DNA from: Pseudomonas tehranensis
GTDB lineage: Bacteria > Pseudomonadota > Gammaproteobacteria > Pseudomonadales > Pseudomonadaceae
Direction: 5' to 3'
DNA length: 64,000 nucleotides
Assembly (NCBI RefSeq): GCF_014268615.1
Contig: NZ_JABWQV010000002.1
Coordinates: 1 to 64,000, forward strand
Shown one piece after another: positions 27,126 through 36,388 of the stretch. The position numbers and the translations under genes are program-made. The notes under the pieces are model-generated. The model searched no databases. It was not told the origin of the DNA and saw only the letters and a list, made by a program, of their open reading frames with translations. Each line of letters opens with the position of its first letter. Position 1 is the first letter of the stretch.

Positions 27126-27905
27126 TCAAACAGCAGCTTGTTCCGTGGACACTTCCGCGACAGGGCCGGGAGGAAGCGAACCCATTTCCCGTTGTGTCTG
27201 TTCATTCCAGGCTTGTACGCGCTCATTAAGCTCGGCAATGGCGCGAGGCCCGCTACCTTCGGCATACATCGGTTGGCCGATCACCACGGTGATGACGCCC
27301 GGGGTCCGGAGCCAGCCACCCTTGGGCCAGAACTTACCGGCATTGTGTGCAATCGGCAGCACCGGCAGGTCAGCGTTTACCGCCAAAGCGCTACCACTGC
27401 GCGAAAATTTTCCGATGGTCCCGTAGGGAACACGCGTGCCCTCCGGAAAGATCAGCACCCAAACCTTGTCCTTGAGGAGCTCATCACCTTTTTTCGCCAC
27501 CTGCTTGAGGGCAACCTTGGGATTGTCCCGGTCAATGGCGATTGGACGTAGCATTGCCATGGCCCAACCGAAGAACGGTACAAACAGCAGCTCACGTTTG
27601 AGCACTTGGCTCAGGGGCTCGAAGTAAGCCGACAGGAAGAACGTCTCCCAAGTGCTCTGATGGTTGGACTGGATCACGCACGGCCGGTCAGGCACATTTT
27701 CTGCGCCTTTTATTTCATACCGTATACCCAGAAAGACCTTGCTCAGCCACAGCGCGCAACGGCACCAGTACACATTGATAAAACGGTAGCGCGTCCTGAA
27801 GGACATGAAAGGCGCGACAAAAAAACTCAAGGAGCACCACAGCAAGGAACTGGTGCCCAGCAGCAGGTAAAAGAGGAAGGTTCTGATGGCCTGCAATATC
27901 GACAT
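27126..27905 (-). CDS. plsC: PlsC-family 1-acyl-sn-glycerol-3-phosphate acyltransferase
   Basis: The enzyme adds the second acyl chain to lysophosphatidate at the inner membrane. From the ATG at 27905 (259 residues, MSILQAIRTF) there are N-terminal hydrophobic segments, the catalytic motif NHQSTWE at 81-87 (an HX4E version of the usual HX4D) and FPEGTR at 153-158. A start eight codons upstream (27929) is possible. It belongs to the lysophospholipid acyltransferase family; exact substrate is not shown by the sequence. Confidence 0.9.
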   Translation of the reverse strand: MSILQAIRTFLFYLLLGTSSLLWCSLSFFVAPFMSFRTRYRFINVYWCRCALWLSKVFLGIRYEIKGAENVPDRPCVIQSNHQSTWETFFLSAYFEPLSQVLKRELLFVPFFGWAMAMLRPIAIDRDNPKVALKQVAKKGDELLKDKVWVLIFPEGTRVPYGTIGKFSRSGSALAVNADLPVLPIAHNAGKFWPKGGWLRTPGVITVVIGQPMYAEGSGPRAIAELNERVQAWNEQTQREMGSLPPGPVAEVSTEQAAV

Positions 27906-27985
27906 AGCGGCATTTACCGTTGCGGGCAATGCCCGCCTGTTGAAGCGCTTCCCGAACAGTCCTTGATCAGGATGTCTTGGGAGCT

Positions 27986-28519
27986 CTAATTGTGGATAAG
28001 TTCAGCGGCAATCGCCGCCAAGTCTTCAAAAATCAAGGTGCCCACCGGCAGGGTCTTGCCCAAAGTCTTCTCGCCTTTTCCGGTCTTTACTAAAACTGGC
28101 TGACAATCGACGGCCTTGGCCGCCTCCAGGTCACCGAGGCTGTCGCCGACGAACCACACACCCGCCAGCGCCATGTCGTAATGCGCGGCAATGGTTTTCA
28201 GCATGCCGGGCTTGGGCTTGCGGCAATCGCAACCTTCGTCCGGCCCGTGTGGGCAATAGACGATCAGCCCGACTTCCCCGCCCTGCTCAGCCACCAATTC
28301 GCGCAAGTGCTCATGCATGGCCTCAAGGACCGCCAGGTCGTAGTAACCGCGGGCAATGCCCGACTGGTTGGTGGCAACCGCCACCGTCCAGCCGGCCTTG
28401 CTCAACTGCGCAATGGCTTCGATCGAACCGGGGAGTGGCAACCACTCCTCCACCGATTTGATGTAAGCGTCGGAGTCGTGATTGATCACTCCGTCCCGAT
28501 CGAGAATCAGCAGTTTCAA
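27986..28519 (-). CDS. gmhB: D-glycero-beta-D-manno-heptose 1,7-bisphosphate 7-phosphatase
   Basis: GmhB makes heptose-1-phosphate for lipopolysaccharide core. The TTG at 28519 gives 177 residues; GAGGGG lies six bases before it and the protein then begins KLLILDRDGVIN, with the HAD nucleophile pair D7/D9. The zinc loop CPHGPDEGCDC is present. It starts ten bases after the glyS stop. The frame runs on to 28627 but that part is inside glyS. A DnaA box sits at its 3' end (27991-27999). Confidence 0.93.
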   Translation of the reverse strand: MKLLILDRDGVINHDSDAYIKSVEEWLPLPGSIEAIAQLSKAGWTVAVATNQSGIARGYYDLAVLEAMHEHLRELVAEQGGEVGLIVYCPHGPDEGCDCRKPKPGMLKTIAAHYDMALAGVWFVGDSLGDLEAAKAVDCQPVLVKTGKGEKTLGKTLPVGTLIFEDLAAIAAELIHN

Positions 28520-28529
28520 CAGCAGCCCC

Positions 28530-30584
28530 TCAACCCAGCATGGAAATGTCGGCAATATTGAGGAACAGGCCCCGCAGGCGTGCCAGCAGTGCATAGCGGT
28601 TCTTGCGAACGTCTTCGTTGTCCGCATTCACCATCACGGCTTCAAAGAACGCATCGACAGGATCGCGCAGTGCTGCCAGGCGTGCCAGCGCTTCGGCATA
28701 CTCGCGCTTTTCCATAAGCGGTTGCACGGACGTAGACGCCTGCTGGATAGCCGAGTTAAGAGAGAACTCCACGGCGTTATCAAAGTAACGCGCCTCAGGT
28801 ACGCTGAAAATGGTTGGCTCGACCTTGCTCAACAGATTCGACACCCGCTTGTTCACCGCCGCCAGCGCTGCCGCTTCCGGCAATTGGCGGAAAGCCTGCA
28901 CCGCTTGTACGCGCTGATCGAAGTCCAGGGCCGAACCTGGCTTCAGGGCACGCACCGACAGGTAGGTGGCCACATCGACGCCTTCGTCTTCATAACGCGC
29001 ACGCAGGCGGTCGAAGATGAATTCCAGAACGGCATCGGCCAGGCCGGCAGATTTGACCTTGCTGCCGAACGCGTTGACGGCGAATGCCACGGCGTCGTTC
29101 AGGTCCAGGTCCAGTTGCTTGTCGATCAGGATCCGCAGCACGCCCAACGCCGCACGACGCAAGGCATATGGGTCTTTGCTGCCGGTGGGCAGCATGCCAA
29201 TGCCGAAGATGCCCACCAGGGTGTCGAGCTTGTCGGCGATGGCCACGGCCGCACCGGTCAGGGTGGTCGGCAGTTCAGCACCGGCACCGCGCGGCATGTA
29301 CTGCTCGTTCAGCGCCAGGGCTACGTCTTGCGGTTCGCCGTCATTGAGGGCGTAGTAGTAACCGGCGACGCCTTGCATCTCCGGGAACTCACCGACCATT
29401 TCGGTGGACAGGTCGCACTTGGACAGGATGCCGGCCCGCGCCGCGCGCTGGGCGTCGCCGCCGATGCGTGGAGCGATGAAGGCGGCCAGTTTCGACACGC
29501 GCTCGGCCTTGTCGTAGACGCTGCCGAGTTTTTCCTGGAACACCACGTTCTGCAGGCGTTCGTTGAAGCTTTCCAGGGGCTGTTTCTTGTCTTGCTTGAA
29601 GAAGAACTCGGCGTCGGTCAGGCGCGGGCGAACGACTTTCTCGTTACCGGCGATGATCTGCTGCGGGTCCTTGCTTTCGATGTTGGCCACCGTGATGAAG
29701 CGCGGCAGCAACTTGCCTTCGGCGTCGAGCAGGCAGAAGTACTTCTGGTTGTCCTGCATGGTGGTGATCAGCGCTTCCTGGGGCACTTCAAGGAAACGTT
29801 CCTCGAACGAGCACACCAGCGGCACTGGCCATTCCACCAGCGCGGTCACTTCGTCCAACAGGTTTGGCGGCACAATGGCGGTGCCTTCCTGCTGAGTGGC
29901 CAGCTCTTCGGTGCGCTTGCTGATCAGTTCGCGGCGCTCGTTGGCGTCGGCCAACACGTAGGCCGCACGCAGGTCGGCCAGGTAATTGGCCGGCGAGGTG
30001 ATGCGCACGCTCTGCGGATGATGGAAGCGATGGCCGCGGGAATCGCGACCGGCCTTCTGCGCCAGAATCGTGCAATCGATGACCTGGTCACCGAGCAGCA
30101 TCACCAGCCATTGGGTCGGACGCACGAACTCTTCCTTGCGCGCGGCCCAGCGCATGCGCTTAGGGATCGGCAAGTCATTGAGGGAGTCTTCGACGATGGT
30201 CGGCAACAGGCTGGCGGTCGGCTTGCCCTTGATGCTCTGGCTGTAGCGCAGCTTCGGCCCGCTCTGGTCGATTTCGCTCAGGTCCACGCCACACTTCTTG
30301 GCGAAGCCCAGCGCGGCCTGGGTCGGGTTGCCATCGGCATCGAACGCGGCCTGGCGTGGCGGGCCGTCGAGGTTGATGCTGCGGTCCGGCTGCTGGGTCG
30401 CCAGGGCGGTGATCAGCACGGCCAAACGACGCGGCGCAGCGTAGACCTGCTTGGCTTCGAAGTTCAGGCCAGCGGCTTGCAGGCCTTTCTCGATACCGGC
30501 CAGGAACGCATCGGCCAGGGTGTTCAGGGCTTTGGGTGGCAGTTCTTCGGTGCCCAGTTCAACCAGAAAATCTTGAGCACTCAT
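28530..30584 (-). CDS. glyS: Glycyl-tRNA synthetase beta subunit
   Basis: GlyS is the large subunit of the bacterial alpha2beta2 glycyl-tRNA synthetase and carries tRNA-binding and anticodon regions. The 684-residue protein starts [20 protein letters not shown], the family N terminus. Its ATG overlaps the glyQ stop by four bases, indicating translational coupling. gmhB follows after ten bases. Confidence 0.98.
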   Translation of the reverse strand: MSAQDFLVELGTEELPPKALNTLADAFLAGIEKGLQAAGLNFEAKQVYAAPRRLAVLITALATQQPDRSINLDGPPRQAAFDADGNPTQAALGFAKKCGVDLSEIDQSGPKLRYSQSIKGKPTASLLPTIVEDSLNDLPIPKRMRWAARKEEFVRPTQWLVMLLGDQVIDCTILAQKAGRDSRGHRFHHPQSVRITSPANYLADLRAAYVLADANERRELISKRTEELATQQEGTAIVPPNLLDEVTALVEWPVPLVCSFEERFLEVPQEALITTMQDNQKYFCLLDAEGKLLPRFITVANIESKDPQQIIAGNEKVVRPRLTDAEFFFKQDKKQPLESFNERLQNVVFQEKLGSVYDKAERVSKLAAFIAPRIGGDAQRAARAGILSKCDLSTEMVGEFPEMQGVAGYYYALNDGEPQDVALALNEQYMPRGAGAELPTTLTGAAVAIADKLDTLVGIFGIGMLPTGSKDPYALRRAALGVLRILIDKQLDLDLNDAVAFAVNAFGSKVKSAGLADAVLEFIFDRLRARYEDEGVDVATYLSVRALKPGSALDFDQRVQAVQAFRQLPEAAALAAVNKRVSNLLSKVEPTIFSVPEARYFDNAVEFSLNSAIQQASTSVQPLMEKREYAEALARLAALRDPVDAFFEAVMVNADNEDVRKNRYALLARLRGLFLNIADISMLG

Positions 30585-31534
30585 TGTGCAGCCTCCAGCT
30601 TAGCCAACACTTCATCACGCAAATCCGGGGTCGCCATCGGGAAGCCCAGCTTGGCACGGGCCAGCAGGTAGGCTTGCGCAACGGAACGCGCCAGGGTGCG
30701 TACACGCAGGATGTATTGCTGGCGCGCGGTCACGGAAATCGCCCGGCGTGCGTCCAGCAGGTTGAAGGTATGAGACGCCTTCAACACCATTTCGTAGCTC
30801 GGCAACGGCAGCGGCTGGTCCAGTTCGATCAGGCGCTTGGCTTCGCTTTCATAGAAATCGAACAGTTCGAACAGCTTCTCGACGTTGGCGTGTTCGAAGT
30901 TGTAGGTCGATTGCTCCACTTCGTTCTGGTGGAACACGTCGCCGTAGGTCACTTTACCGAACGGGCCGTCGGCCCATACCAGGTCGTAGACCGAGTCCAC
31001 ACCTTGCAGGTACATGGCCAGGCGTTCCAGGCCGTAGGTGATTTCGCCGGTCACCGGGTAGCACTCGATGCCGCCGGCCTGCTGGAAGTAAGTGAACTGA
31101 GTCACTTCCATGCCGTTGAGCCAGACTTCCCAGCCCAGGCCCCAGGCGCCCAGGGTTGGCGATTCCCAGTTGTCTTCAACGAAACGAATGTCGTGCACCA
31201 GCGGGTCGAGGCCCACGTGCTTGAGCGAGCCCAGGTACAGTTCCTGGAAGTTTTCCGGGTTCGGTTTCAGGACCACCTGGAACTGGTAGTAGTGCTGCAG
31301 ACGGTTCGGGTTTTCGCCATAGCGGCCGTCAGTCGGGCGGCGGCTGGGCTGCACATAAGCGGCGTTCCAGGTTTCCGGGCCGATGGCACGCAGAAACGTG
31401 GCAGTGTGGAAAGTGCCGGCGCCTACTTCCATATCGTAGGGCTGAAGTACCACGCAACCTTGCTCGGCCCAGTATTGCTGGAGGGCGAGGATCAAGTCTT
31501 GGAAGGTACGCACGGCTGGCGTAGGCTGGCTCAC
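30581..31534 (-). CDS. glyQ: Glycyl-tRNA synthetase alpha subunit
   Basis: GlyQ is the catalytic class II subunit that forms glycyl-adenylate. The GTG at 31534 gives 317 residues; AGGTGA lies seven bases before it and the protein begins [17 protein letters not shown] after the initiator, as in relatives. Typical blocks [18 protein letters not shown] and [19 protein letters not shown] are present. The open frame extends to 32128 but that portion is antisense to tag. Confidence 0.97.
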   Translation of the reverse strand: MSQPTPAVRTFQDLILALQQYWAEQGCVVLQPYDMEVGAGTFHTATFLRAIGPETWNAAYVQPSRRPTDGRYGENPNRLQHYYQFQVVLKPNPENFQELYLGSLKHVGLDPLVHDIRFVEDNWESPTLGAWGLGWEVWLNGMEVTQFTYFQQAGGIECYPVTGEITYGLERLAMYLQGVDSVYDLVWADGPFGKVTYGDVFHQNEVEQSTYNFEHANVEKLFELFDFYESEAKRLIELDQPLPLPSYEMVLKASHTFNLLDARRAISVTARQQYILRVRTLARSVAQAYLLARAKLGFPMATPDLRDEVLAKLEAAQ

Positions 31535-31615
31535 GAAATTCACCTGTTTCTTGGGCTGCGATTTAAAGAGCGGGAGTATACCCGATTCGTTCGTGCGCAC
31601 GCCCCCTGGAGCCTT

Positions 31616-32173
31616 ATGCCACGCTGCTTTTGGTGTTCTGACGATCCGTTGTACATGGCTTATCACGATCAGGAGTGGGGCACGCCGCTGCGCGATGCGC
31701 AGGGTTTGTTCGAGTTGCTTTTGCTCGAAGGGTTCCAGGCCGGGCTGTCCTGGATCACCGTTTTGCGCAAACGCGAGCGCTATCGGCAAGTGCTGTTCGG
31801 CTTTGACGTACAGCGGGTGGCGCAGATGAGCGATGCCGAGATCGACGACCTGATGCTCGACCCCGGCATCATCCGCAACCGCCTCAAGCTCAATGCGGCC
31901 CGGCGCAATGCCCAAGCCTGGCTGGCCCTGGAGGATCCGGTGGCGTTCCTCTGGTCGTTCGTGGACGACAAGCCGGTCATCAACCACTTCAAGGACCGCT
32001 CCGAAGTGCCGGCCATCACGCCCCAGGCCATTGCCATGAGCAAGGGCCTGAAAAAAGCCGGGTTCACCTTCGTCGGGCCGACCATTTGTTACGCCTTGAT
32101 GCAGGCCTCGGGCATGGTCATGGACCACACCCAGGACTGCGACCGTTACGCCGAGCTGGCAAACGGTGGTTAG
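31616..32173 (+). CDS. tag: DNA-3-methyladenine glycosylase I
   Basis: Tag removes 3-methyladenine from alkylated DNA. The ATG at 31616 follows GGAG at six bases and gives 185 residues. The zinc ligands expected from E. coli Tag are visible: C4, H17 and the C-terminal H and C in MDHTQDC; E38 of [12 protein letters not shown] is also conserved. It is divergent from glyQ. Confidence 0.95.
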   Translation: MPRCFWCSDDPLYMAYHDQEWGTPLRDAQGLFELLLLEGFQAGLSWITVLRKRERYRQVLFGFDVQRVAQMSDAEIDDLMLDPGIIRNRLKLNAARRNAQAWLALEDPVAFLWSFVDDKPVINHFKDRSEVPAITPQAIAMSKGLKKAGFTFVGPTICYALMQASGMVMDHTQDCDRYAELANGG

Positions 32174-32215
32174 AATAGCCGCCTCGCAACACGCCCATGA
32201 ATTCAGGAGTGACCT

Positions 32216-33103
32216 GTGGATAAGTTGAAAGGCGCCTTGCTGGTCGGCGCTCTGCGGTTGTTTGCGCTACTGCCCTGGCGCGCGGTGCAGGCATCGGGTT
32301 CGGCCATTGGCTGGCTCATGTGGAAGCTGCCCAACCGCTCCCGCGACGTGGTACAGATCAACCTCGCCAAATGCTTTCCCGAGATGGACCCGGCGGAGCG
32401 CGAACGCCTGGTGGGCCAGAGCCTCAAGGACATCGGCAAATCCCTGACCGAAAGCGCCTGCGCCTGGATCTGGCCGGCCCAGCGCTCTCTTGAACTGGTG
32501 CGCGAAGTCGAAGGCCTGGAGGTCCTGAAAGACGCACTGGCCTCCGGCAAAGGCGTGGTCGGCATCACCAGCCACCTGGGCAACTGGGAAGTGCTCAACC
32601 ACTTCTATTGCAGCCAGTGCAAACCAATCATTTTCTACCGCCCGCCCAAGCTCAAGGCGGTGGATGAATTGCTGCAAAAGCAGCGGGTACAGTTGGGCAA
32701 CAAAGTTGCGGCCTCCACCAAAGAAGGCATCCTCAGCGTCATCAAAGAGGTCCGCAAGGGCGGCCAGGTGGGCATCCCCGCCGACCCGGAGCCGTCCGAA
32801 TCGGCCGGCATCTTCGTGCCCTTCTTCGCCACCCAGGCCCTGACCAGCAAGTTCGTACCGAACATGCTCGCCGGCGGCAAAGCCGTCGGCGTCTTCCTCC
32901 ACGCCCTGCGCCTGCCGGACGGCTCCGGCTACAAAGTCATCCTTGAAGCGGCGCCAGACGCCATGTACAGCACCGACACCGAAACCGCCTGCGCCGCCAT
33001 GAGCCAAGTGGTAGAGCGTTACGTGCGTGCCTACCCGAGCCAGTACATGTGGAGCATGAAACGCTTCAAGAAACGCCCGCCGGGCGAGGCGCGGTGGTAT
33101 TAA
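32216..33103 (+). CDS. LpxL/HtrB-type lipid A acyltransferase
   Basis: Enzymes of this family add secondary acyl chains to lipid A at the inner membrane. The 295-residue protein starts at GTG 32216 with AGGAG seven bases upstream. It has an N-terminal hydrophobic anchor and the catalytic HX4E motif SHLGNWE (H120, E125), and a proline-containing [18 protein letters not shown] segment typical of the family. Whether it is the laurate or another paralogue (LpxL1/L2, HtrB) cannot be decided here. The start codon lies inside a DnaA-box sequence TGTGGATAA (32215-32223). Confidence 0.9.
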   Translation: MDKLKGALLVGALRLFALLPWRAVQASGSAIGWLMWKLPNRSRDVVQINLAKCFPEMDPAERERLVGQSLKDIGKSLTESACAWIWPAQRSLELVREVEGLEVLKDALASGKGVVGITSHLGNWEVLNHFYCSQCKPIIFYRPPKLKAVDELLQKQRVQLGNKVAASTKEGILSVIKEVRKGGQVGIPADPEPSESAGIFVPFFATQALTSKFVPNMLAGGKAVGVFLHALRLPDGSGYKVILEAAPDAMYSTDTETACAAMSQVVERYVRAYPSQYMWSMKRFKKRPPGEARWY

Positions 33104-33541
33104 AGGCTTGTTGCTTCATATGAGCGACACAGGATTTGTGGTGAATGCAGGACTGGGACCCCAAAAACCCAGGTGGGAGCCGAGCTTGCTCGCGATGACG
33201 GCAGCACATGCAACATCAATGCAAGCAGACCCACCGCTATCGCGAGCAAGCTCAGCTCCCACAGGGATTTGTGATGGATGCGATGTTTGTGAACAACCCG
33301 GAAAAACTGTGGGAGCGAGCCTGCTCACGATTGCGCCCTGACGGCGGCCGCTGAATCAACCGCCTCCCCCTCCTGTGGCGAGGGGATTTATCCCCGCTGG
33401 GCTGCGCAGCAGCCCCAACCAAGGGTTCGTTCTATCTAACGGACTGTCACCGCAACCGTCGTTGAAGACGCGATAAATTTTGGAGTGTTGAGAGCCGAAT
33501 GCCCTAAGCTTGCCTCTTCCCAATCAGCCAAGGACGCGTCA
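33104..33541. repeat. Intergenic region with clustered REP elements
   Basis: This 438-base gap has at least four REP-like units: 33173-33199, its inverted partner 33237-33262, a direct copy at 33308-33336, and a second type (CTGTGGCGAGGGGATTTATC then GGGCTGCGCAGCAGCCCC) at 33373-33416. No gene is seen. The region may end transcription of the acyltransferase gene. Confidence 0.8.
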
Positions 33542-33895
33542 ATGGGCATTCGAGGTAATGACCGCCAGATCGATAACATCGAGTTCAATGTCAGCGACAT
33601 CGCCCGAAGCAAAGCCTTCTATGCAAGCGCATTCGGCTGGAGTTTCGTCGACTACGGCCCGACCTACACCGAATTCAGCGACGGTCGCCTGACCGGTGGT
33701 TTCACGACCGGTGAACTTGTACGCCCGGGTGGCCCGTTGATCATCCTGTACGCCGATGACCTTGAGCGTACCCAACTCAGGCTCGAAGCCGCAGGGGCGA
33801 TCATCAGTCGTGAAGTGTTCGCTTTCCCGGGTGGCCGACGTTTCCACTTTATCGATCCGGACGGCTATGAACTGGCGGTGTGGTCGGCTTCCTGA
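33542..33895 (+). CDS. VOC-superfamily (glyoxalase-like) protein
   Basis: The 117-residue protein starts MGIRGNDRQIDNIEFNVSDI after AAGGA at seven bases. The pattern (INNIEFNVSD-like start, FYASAFGW, YTEFSDGRLTGGF, RFHFIDPDGYELAVW) is that of a single-domain vicinal-oxygen-chelate protein such as small glyoxalase/bleomycin-resistance relatives. Substrate unknown. Its last 31 bases overlap the 3' end of the opposing YciI-like gene. Confidence 0.85.
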   Translation: MGIRGNDRQIDNIEFNVSDIARSKAFYASAFGWSFVDYGPTYTEFSDGRLTGGFTTGELVRPGGPLIILYADDLERTQLRLEAAGAIISREVFAFPGGRRFHFIDPDGYELAVWSAS

Positions 33896-34182
33896 TGGCT
33901 GAGCAAAAACGCCAAGCGAGGATCCACCTTAGATGGTGTTACCGCCACGATCTCGGCGTGCACGACATCTTCCGCCACGAAGGGGTCGCTGCCGATCCGA
34001 TCCTCAAGCTGGGCTAGCGTGACCCCACTAGCCAGAATCATCCCTCCGGCCTGTGGCTGGATGCTACCGGCCAAGAGGAAAACACCCTCATCGAATCCGC
34101 GCTGCAGCCAATCTTTATGCGCTTGCATCAACCGGCCTGCCTGATCACGTCCAGCTGAAAATCTTAGAAAAACGACGTACAT
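33865..34182 (-). CDS. YciI-like protein
   Basis: The 105-residue protein (MYVVFLRFSAGRDQAGRLMQ start, then HKDWLQRGFDEGVFLLAGS and DPFVAEDVVHAEIVAV) fits the YciI-like dimeric alpha/beta barrel family, whose members include small lyases and domains of unknown role. It follows the tetR gene on the same strand after a 36-base gap, so the two may be co-transcribed. The C terminus overlaps the VOC gene convergently. Function is not shown. Confidence 0.8.
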   Translation of the reverse strand: MYVVFLRFSAGRDQAGRLMQAHKDWLQRGFDEGVFLLAGSIQPQAGGMILASGVTLAQLEDRIGSDPFVAEDVVHAEIVAVTPSKVDPRLAFLLSHQEADHTASS

Positions 34183-34218
34183 GGTTGTCCTTCCTGAAAA
34201 TCATTGTGGTGGTTTGAT

Positions 34219-34797
34219 CTAAACCCTTACTTCATCAGCGACGCCATCAAGCCATGCACACATGCGTTCGGCCTCGCGTTGAATGAAGCGCTCGTCTTGA
34301 AATGCCTGGGCAAGCAAGGCAATGCCCTGACTGAACGCCAATACATGCATCGCTAGCGAATCCGCGTCCGTTTCATGCCCCAGCAGAACAAACTGTTGGC
34401 ATAGCCAAGTGCGGAATAAGGCAAAGAGCTGGTTGGATTGTGGCTGCGCGGGGTGGCCAATCTTGGCCAGCTCGCTGCATAACGTGCCGACCGGGCAGCC
34501 ATGGCGGATGATCTGCGCTCGATTCGTGACCACGATGAGGATGAAAGATTTGATGCGCTCGGAGGGGGAATGACTTTGGGTCTCCCATGTCTCCAGCATC
34601 CCTGAAGTGTTCATCATCCGTTTCCCGATGACGGCATCCAGAATCTCGTCCTTGCTCTTGAAGTGGTAGTAAAAGTTGCCACGGGAAATGCCCACGGCAT
34701 CGGCAATGTCCGAGAAAGAGGTCAGTTCATAACCCCTTTCATAAAACAGCCTGTCCGCCTCCGCGACAATGCGTTCGCGGGTAGTCATGTCAGCCAT
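34219..34797 (-). CDS. TetR/AcrR-family transcriptional regulator
   Basis: The 192-residue protein has an N-terminal TetR helix-turn-helix (SDIADAVGISRGNFYYHFKS) and a helical ligand domain. It is transcribed away from an SDR gene, with palindromes between them (34826-34847, 34862-34877), the usual set-up for a repressor that controls itself and its divergent neighbour. The inducer is unknown; several TetR proteins with SDR neighbours respond to small electrophiles or aldehydes, but that is only context. Confidence 0.9.
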   Translation of the reverse strand: MADMTTRERIVAEADRLFYERGYELTSFSDIADAVGISRGNFYYHFKSKDEILDAVIGKRMMNTSGMLETWETQSHSPSERIKSFILIVVTNRAQIIRHGCPVGTLCSELAKIGHPAQPQSNQLFALFRTWLCQQFVLLGHETDADSLAMHVLAFSQGIALLAQAFQDERFIQREAERMCAWLDGVADEVRV

Positions 34798-34825
34798 CCA
34801 GATGCGCTCAATTACTTTAGCGGGT

Positions 34826-34847
34826 GATTAGGACAATTGACCTAATC
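34826..34847. promoter_or_regulatory. Palindromic operator candidate for the TetR regulator
   Basis: GATTAGG-ACAATTGA-CCTAATC has perfect 7-base arms around an 8-base near-symmetric centre and lies 29 bases before the tetR start. A second partial palindrome, TAGGA-CGCTTA-TCCTA (34862-34877), repeats the TAGG/CCTA element. This matches the size and place of TetR-type operators. Confidence 0.6.
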
Positions 34848-34861
34848 GTTGGATCTGATCG

Positions 34862-34877
34862 TAGGACGCTTATCCTA
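34862..34877. promoter_or_regulatory. Second TetR operator-like palindrome
   Basis: TAGGA-CGCTTA-TCCTA shares half-site sequence with the palindrome at 34826-34847 and lies between tetR and the SDR gene. It is shorter and less symmetric, so it may be a secondary site. Confidence 0.4.
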
Positions 34878-35081
34878 ATCGGTCAAGAGAAGGCAATTTA
34901 CCGGTGAGTGACATCGTGCAAAAAACGCATGAACAGGCGCAAAGCCTCAATCGTGTCCATGATTAAAGGCTTGCGATATCGATGACGCTGGGATGGAAAA
35001 GTCATGCCTGAATCCGTCGGATGACCGTCCAGCCAGGCATATCGCACAGTCCCTCTGGTTCATTAATCAAGGAGTCCCCTC

Positions 35082-35870
35082 ATGAAAATCGACTTCACCG
35101 GACGCCACGTCTTAGTCACCGGCTCCACCAGCGGTATCGGCTTTGCCACAGCCAAAGGTTTCCTGGAAGCCGGCGCCCACGTGCTCATCAATGGTCGCAG
35201 CGAGAGTAGCGTGGAGGACGCGTTGCAGCGGTTGGGCGACCTTGCTTCAAATGCCGCTGGCTTTGTGGGTGACCTTAGTCATGAGGCTGGCTGCCAGGCA
35301 CTGATCGCCAAACACCCAAGCTTCGATATCGTCATCAACAACCTGGGCATTTTCAAACAGGAAGATTTTTTCGAAACACCGGACAGCGAATGGCAACGTT
35401 TCTTCGAAACCAACGTGATGTCGGGCGTGCGTGTTTCCAGGGCGTACGCGCCGGGCATGGTCGAGCGCGGTTGGGGGCGGATTGTGTTTGTCTCGTCGGA
35501 ATCTGGCCTGAATATTCCTGCCGACATGATCCATTACGGGTTCACCAAGACCGCCCAGCTTTCCATTGCTCGCGGCTTGGCCAAGCGCCTTGCCGGCACG
35601 GGCGTTACGGTGAATTCGGTGCTGCCTGGGCCGACGCTTTCCGAAGGGGTTGCCCAGATGCTCAAGGCAGACGTCGAGCGCACGGGGGAAAGCCTGGAAA
35701 AAGTCGCGGCGGATTTCGTCAATGAGCACCGTAGCACCTCGATCATCCAGCGCGCGGCGCGTGTCGAGGAGGTTGCCAACATGATCATTTATGCCAGCTC
35801 GGAGCAGGCCTCGGCCACCACCGGAGCGGCGCTGCGTGTTGATGGGGGGGTGGTGGATAGCATCGTTTAG
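35082..35870 (+). CDS. SDR-family oxidoreductase
   Basis: The 262-residue protein has the NAD(P)-binding motif TGSTSGIGFATA near residue 12, the NNLGIF segment in place of NNAG, a catalytic serine in VFVSSESG, and the YGFTK (YxxxK) active site. AAGGAG precedes the ATG. It is a classical short-chain dehydrogenase/reductase; substrate not predictable. Likely controlled by the divergent TetR regulator. A terminator follows at 35890-35931. Confidence 0.92.
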   Translation: MKIDFTGRHVLVTGSTSGIGFATAKGFLEAGAHVLINGRSESSVEDALQRLGDLASNAAGFVGDLSHEAGCQALIAKHPSFDIVINNLGIFKQEDFFETPDSEWQRFFETNVMSGVRVSRAYAPGMVERGWGRIVFVSSESGLNIPADMIHYGFTKTAQLSIARGLAKRLAGTGVTVNSVLPGPTLSEGVAQMLKADVERTGESLEKVAADFVNEHRSTSIIQRAARVEEVANMIIYASSEQASATTGAALRVDGGVVDSIV

Positions 35871-35889
35871 GATCCCATGACACATTGCA

Positions 35890-35931
35890 AAAAAACGCCG
35901 CTTACTCATGAGAGATAAGCGGCGTTTTTTG
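35890..35931. terminator. Bidirectional terminator between SDR gene and repeat-protein gene
   Basis: AAAAAAACGCCGCTTA and TAAGCGGCGTTTTTT pair around the loop CTCATGAGAGA. T runs appear on both strands, so it can serve both convergent transcripts. Confidence 0.88.
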
Positions 35932-35986
35932 TTTTGGCAGCAACATGGGTTGATTCAACCGATTTTCGGAGCGGTGAAGGGATTGT

Positions 35987-36355
35987 TCAGCCCACTCTGT
36001 TTTCCATCAGGCGATCCGAGCCGCCTTCGGCTACACGTTTTCCGATCAGTCGATCCGAGCCGCCTTCGGCTACACGTTTTTCGATCAGGCGATCCGAGCC
36101 ACCTTCAGCAACACGTTTTTCGATCAGTCGATCCGAGCCGCCTTCGGCCACACGGTTCTCGATCAGTCGATCCGAGCCGCCTTCGGCTACACGTTTTCCG
36201 ATCAGTCGATCCGAGCCGCCTTCGGCTACACGTTTTTCGATCAGCCGGTCCGAGCCACCCTCAGCGACCGTAGGTTGAACAAAAGAAGTTGCGAATGCAT
36301 TGCCGAGCGCCAGTGCGAGAAGCGAGCCAACGAGCGTTTTGCTGAAAGTGTTCAT
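35987..36355 (-). CDS. Exported tandem-repeat protein (7 x 13 residues)
   Basis: The 122-residue product begins with a clear signal peptide (MNTFSKTLVGSLLALALG, cleavage likely after AFA). After a short TSFVQPT segment come seven copies of a 13-residue unit, VAEGGSDRLIEKR, varying only at positions 10-12 (I/M, E/G, K/N), then VG. AAGGA lies seven bases before the ATG. It follows ohr by 33 bases on the same strand. Similar repeat proteins occur in Pseudomonas and some are labelled 'phage infection protein', without proven function as far as I know. The opposite strand is also open because the unit is 39 bases, but lacks a ribosome site. Confidence 0.85.
   Translation of the reverse strand: MNTFSKTLVGSLLALALGNAFATSFVQPTVAEGGSDRLIEKRVAEGGSDRLIGKRVAEGGSDRLIENRVAEGGSDRLIEKRVAEGGSDRLIEKRVAEGGSDRLIGKRVAEGGSDRLMENRVG
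35996..36268. repeat. 39-bp tandem repeat array
   Basis: Seven near-identical 39-base units encode the repeats of the exported protein. Units differ by a few bases, including synonymous changes (for example GGCTACACG versus GGCCACACG), and show the small stem GCCG-CCTT-CGGC. There are no spacers, so it is not a CRISPR array. Copy number is likely to vary among strains by slippage. Confidence 0.88.
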
Positions 36356-36388
36356 GTCTTGATCCTTTTTATTCGTAGATGAAGTGAG

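Noticed and set aside
28482-30671. 729-codon open frame opposite glyS
   Set aside because: It is a coding shadow of the conserved glyS gene.
35996-36268. Possible CRISPR array
   Set aside because: The repeats are contiguous, with no unique spacers, and are in frame within a secreted protein; no cas genes are present.
35934-36278. Plus-strand frames through the 39-bp repeats (RSEPPSATRF units)
   Set aside because: A 39-base unit without stops keeps several frames open. Only the minus-strand frame has a signal peptide and a ribosome site.
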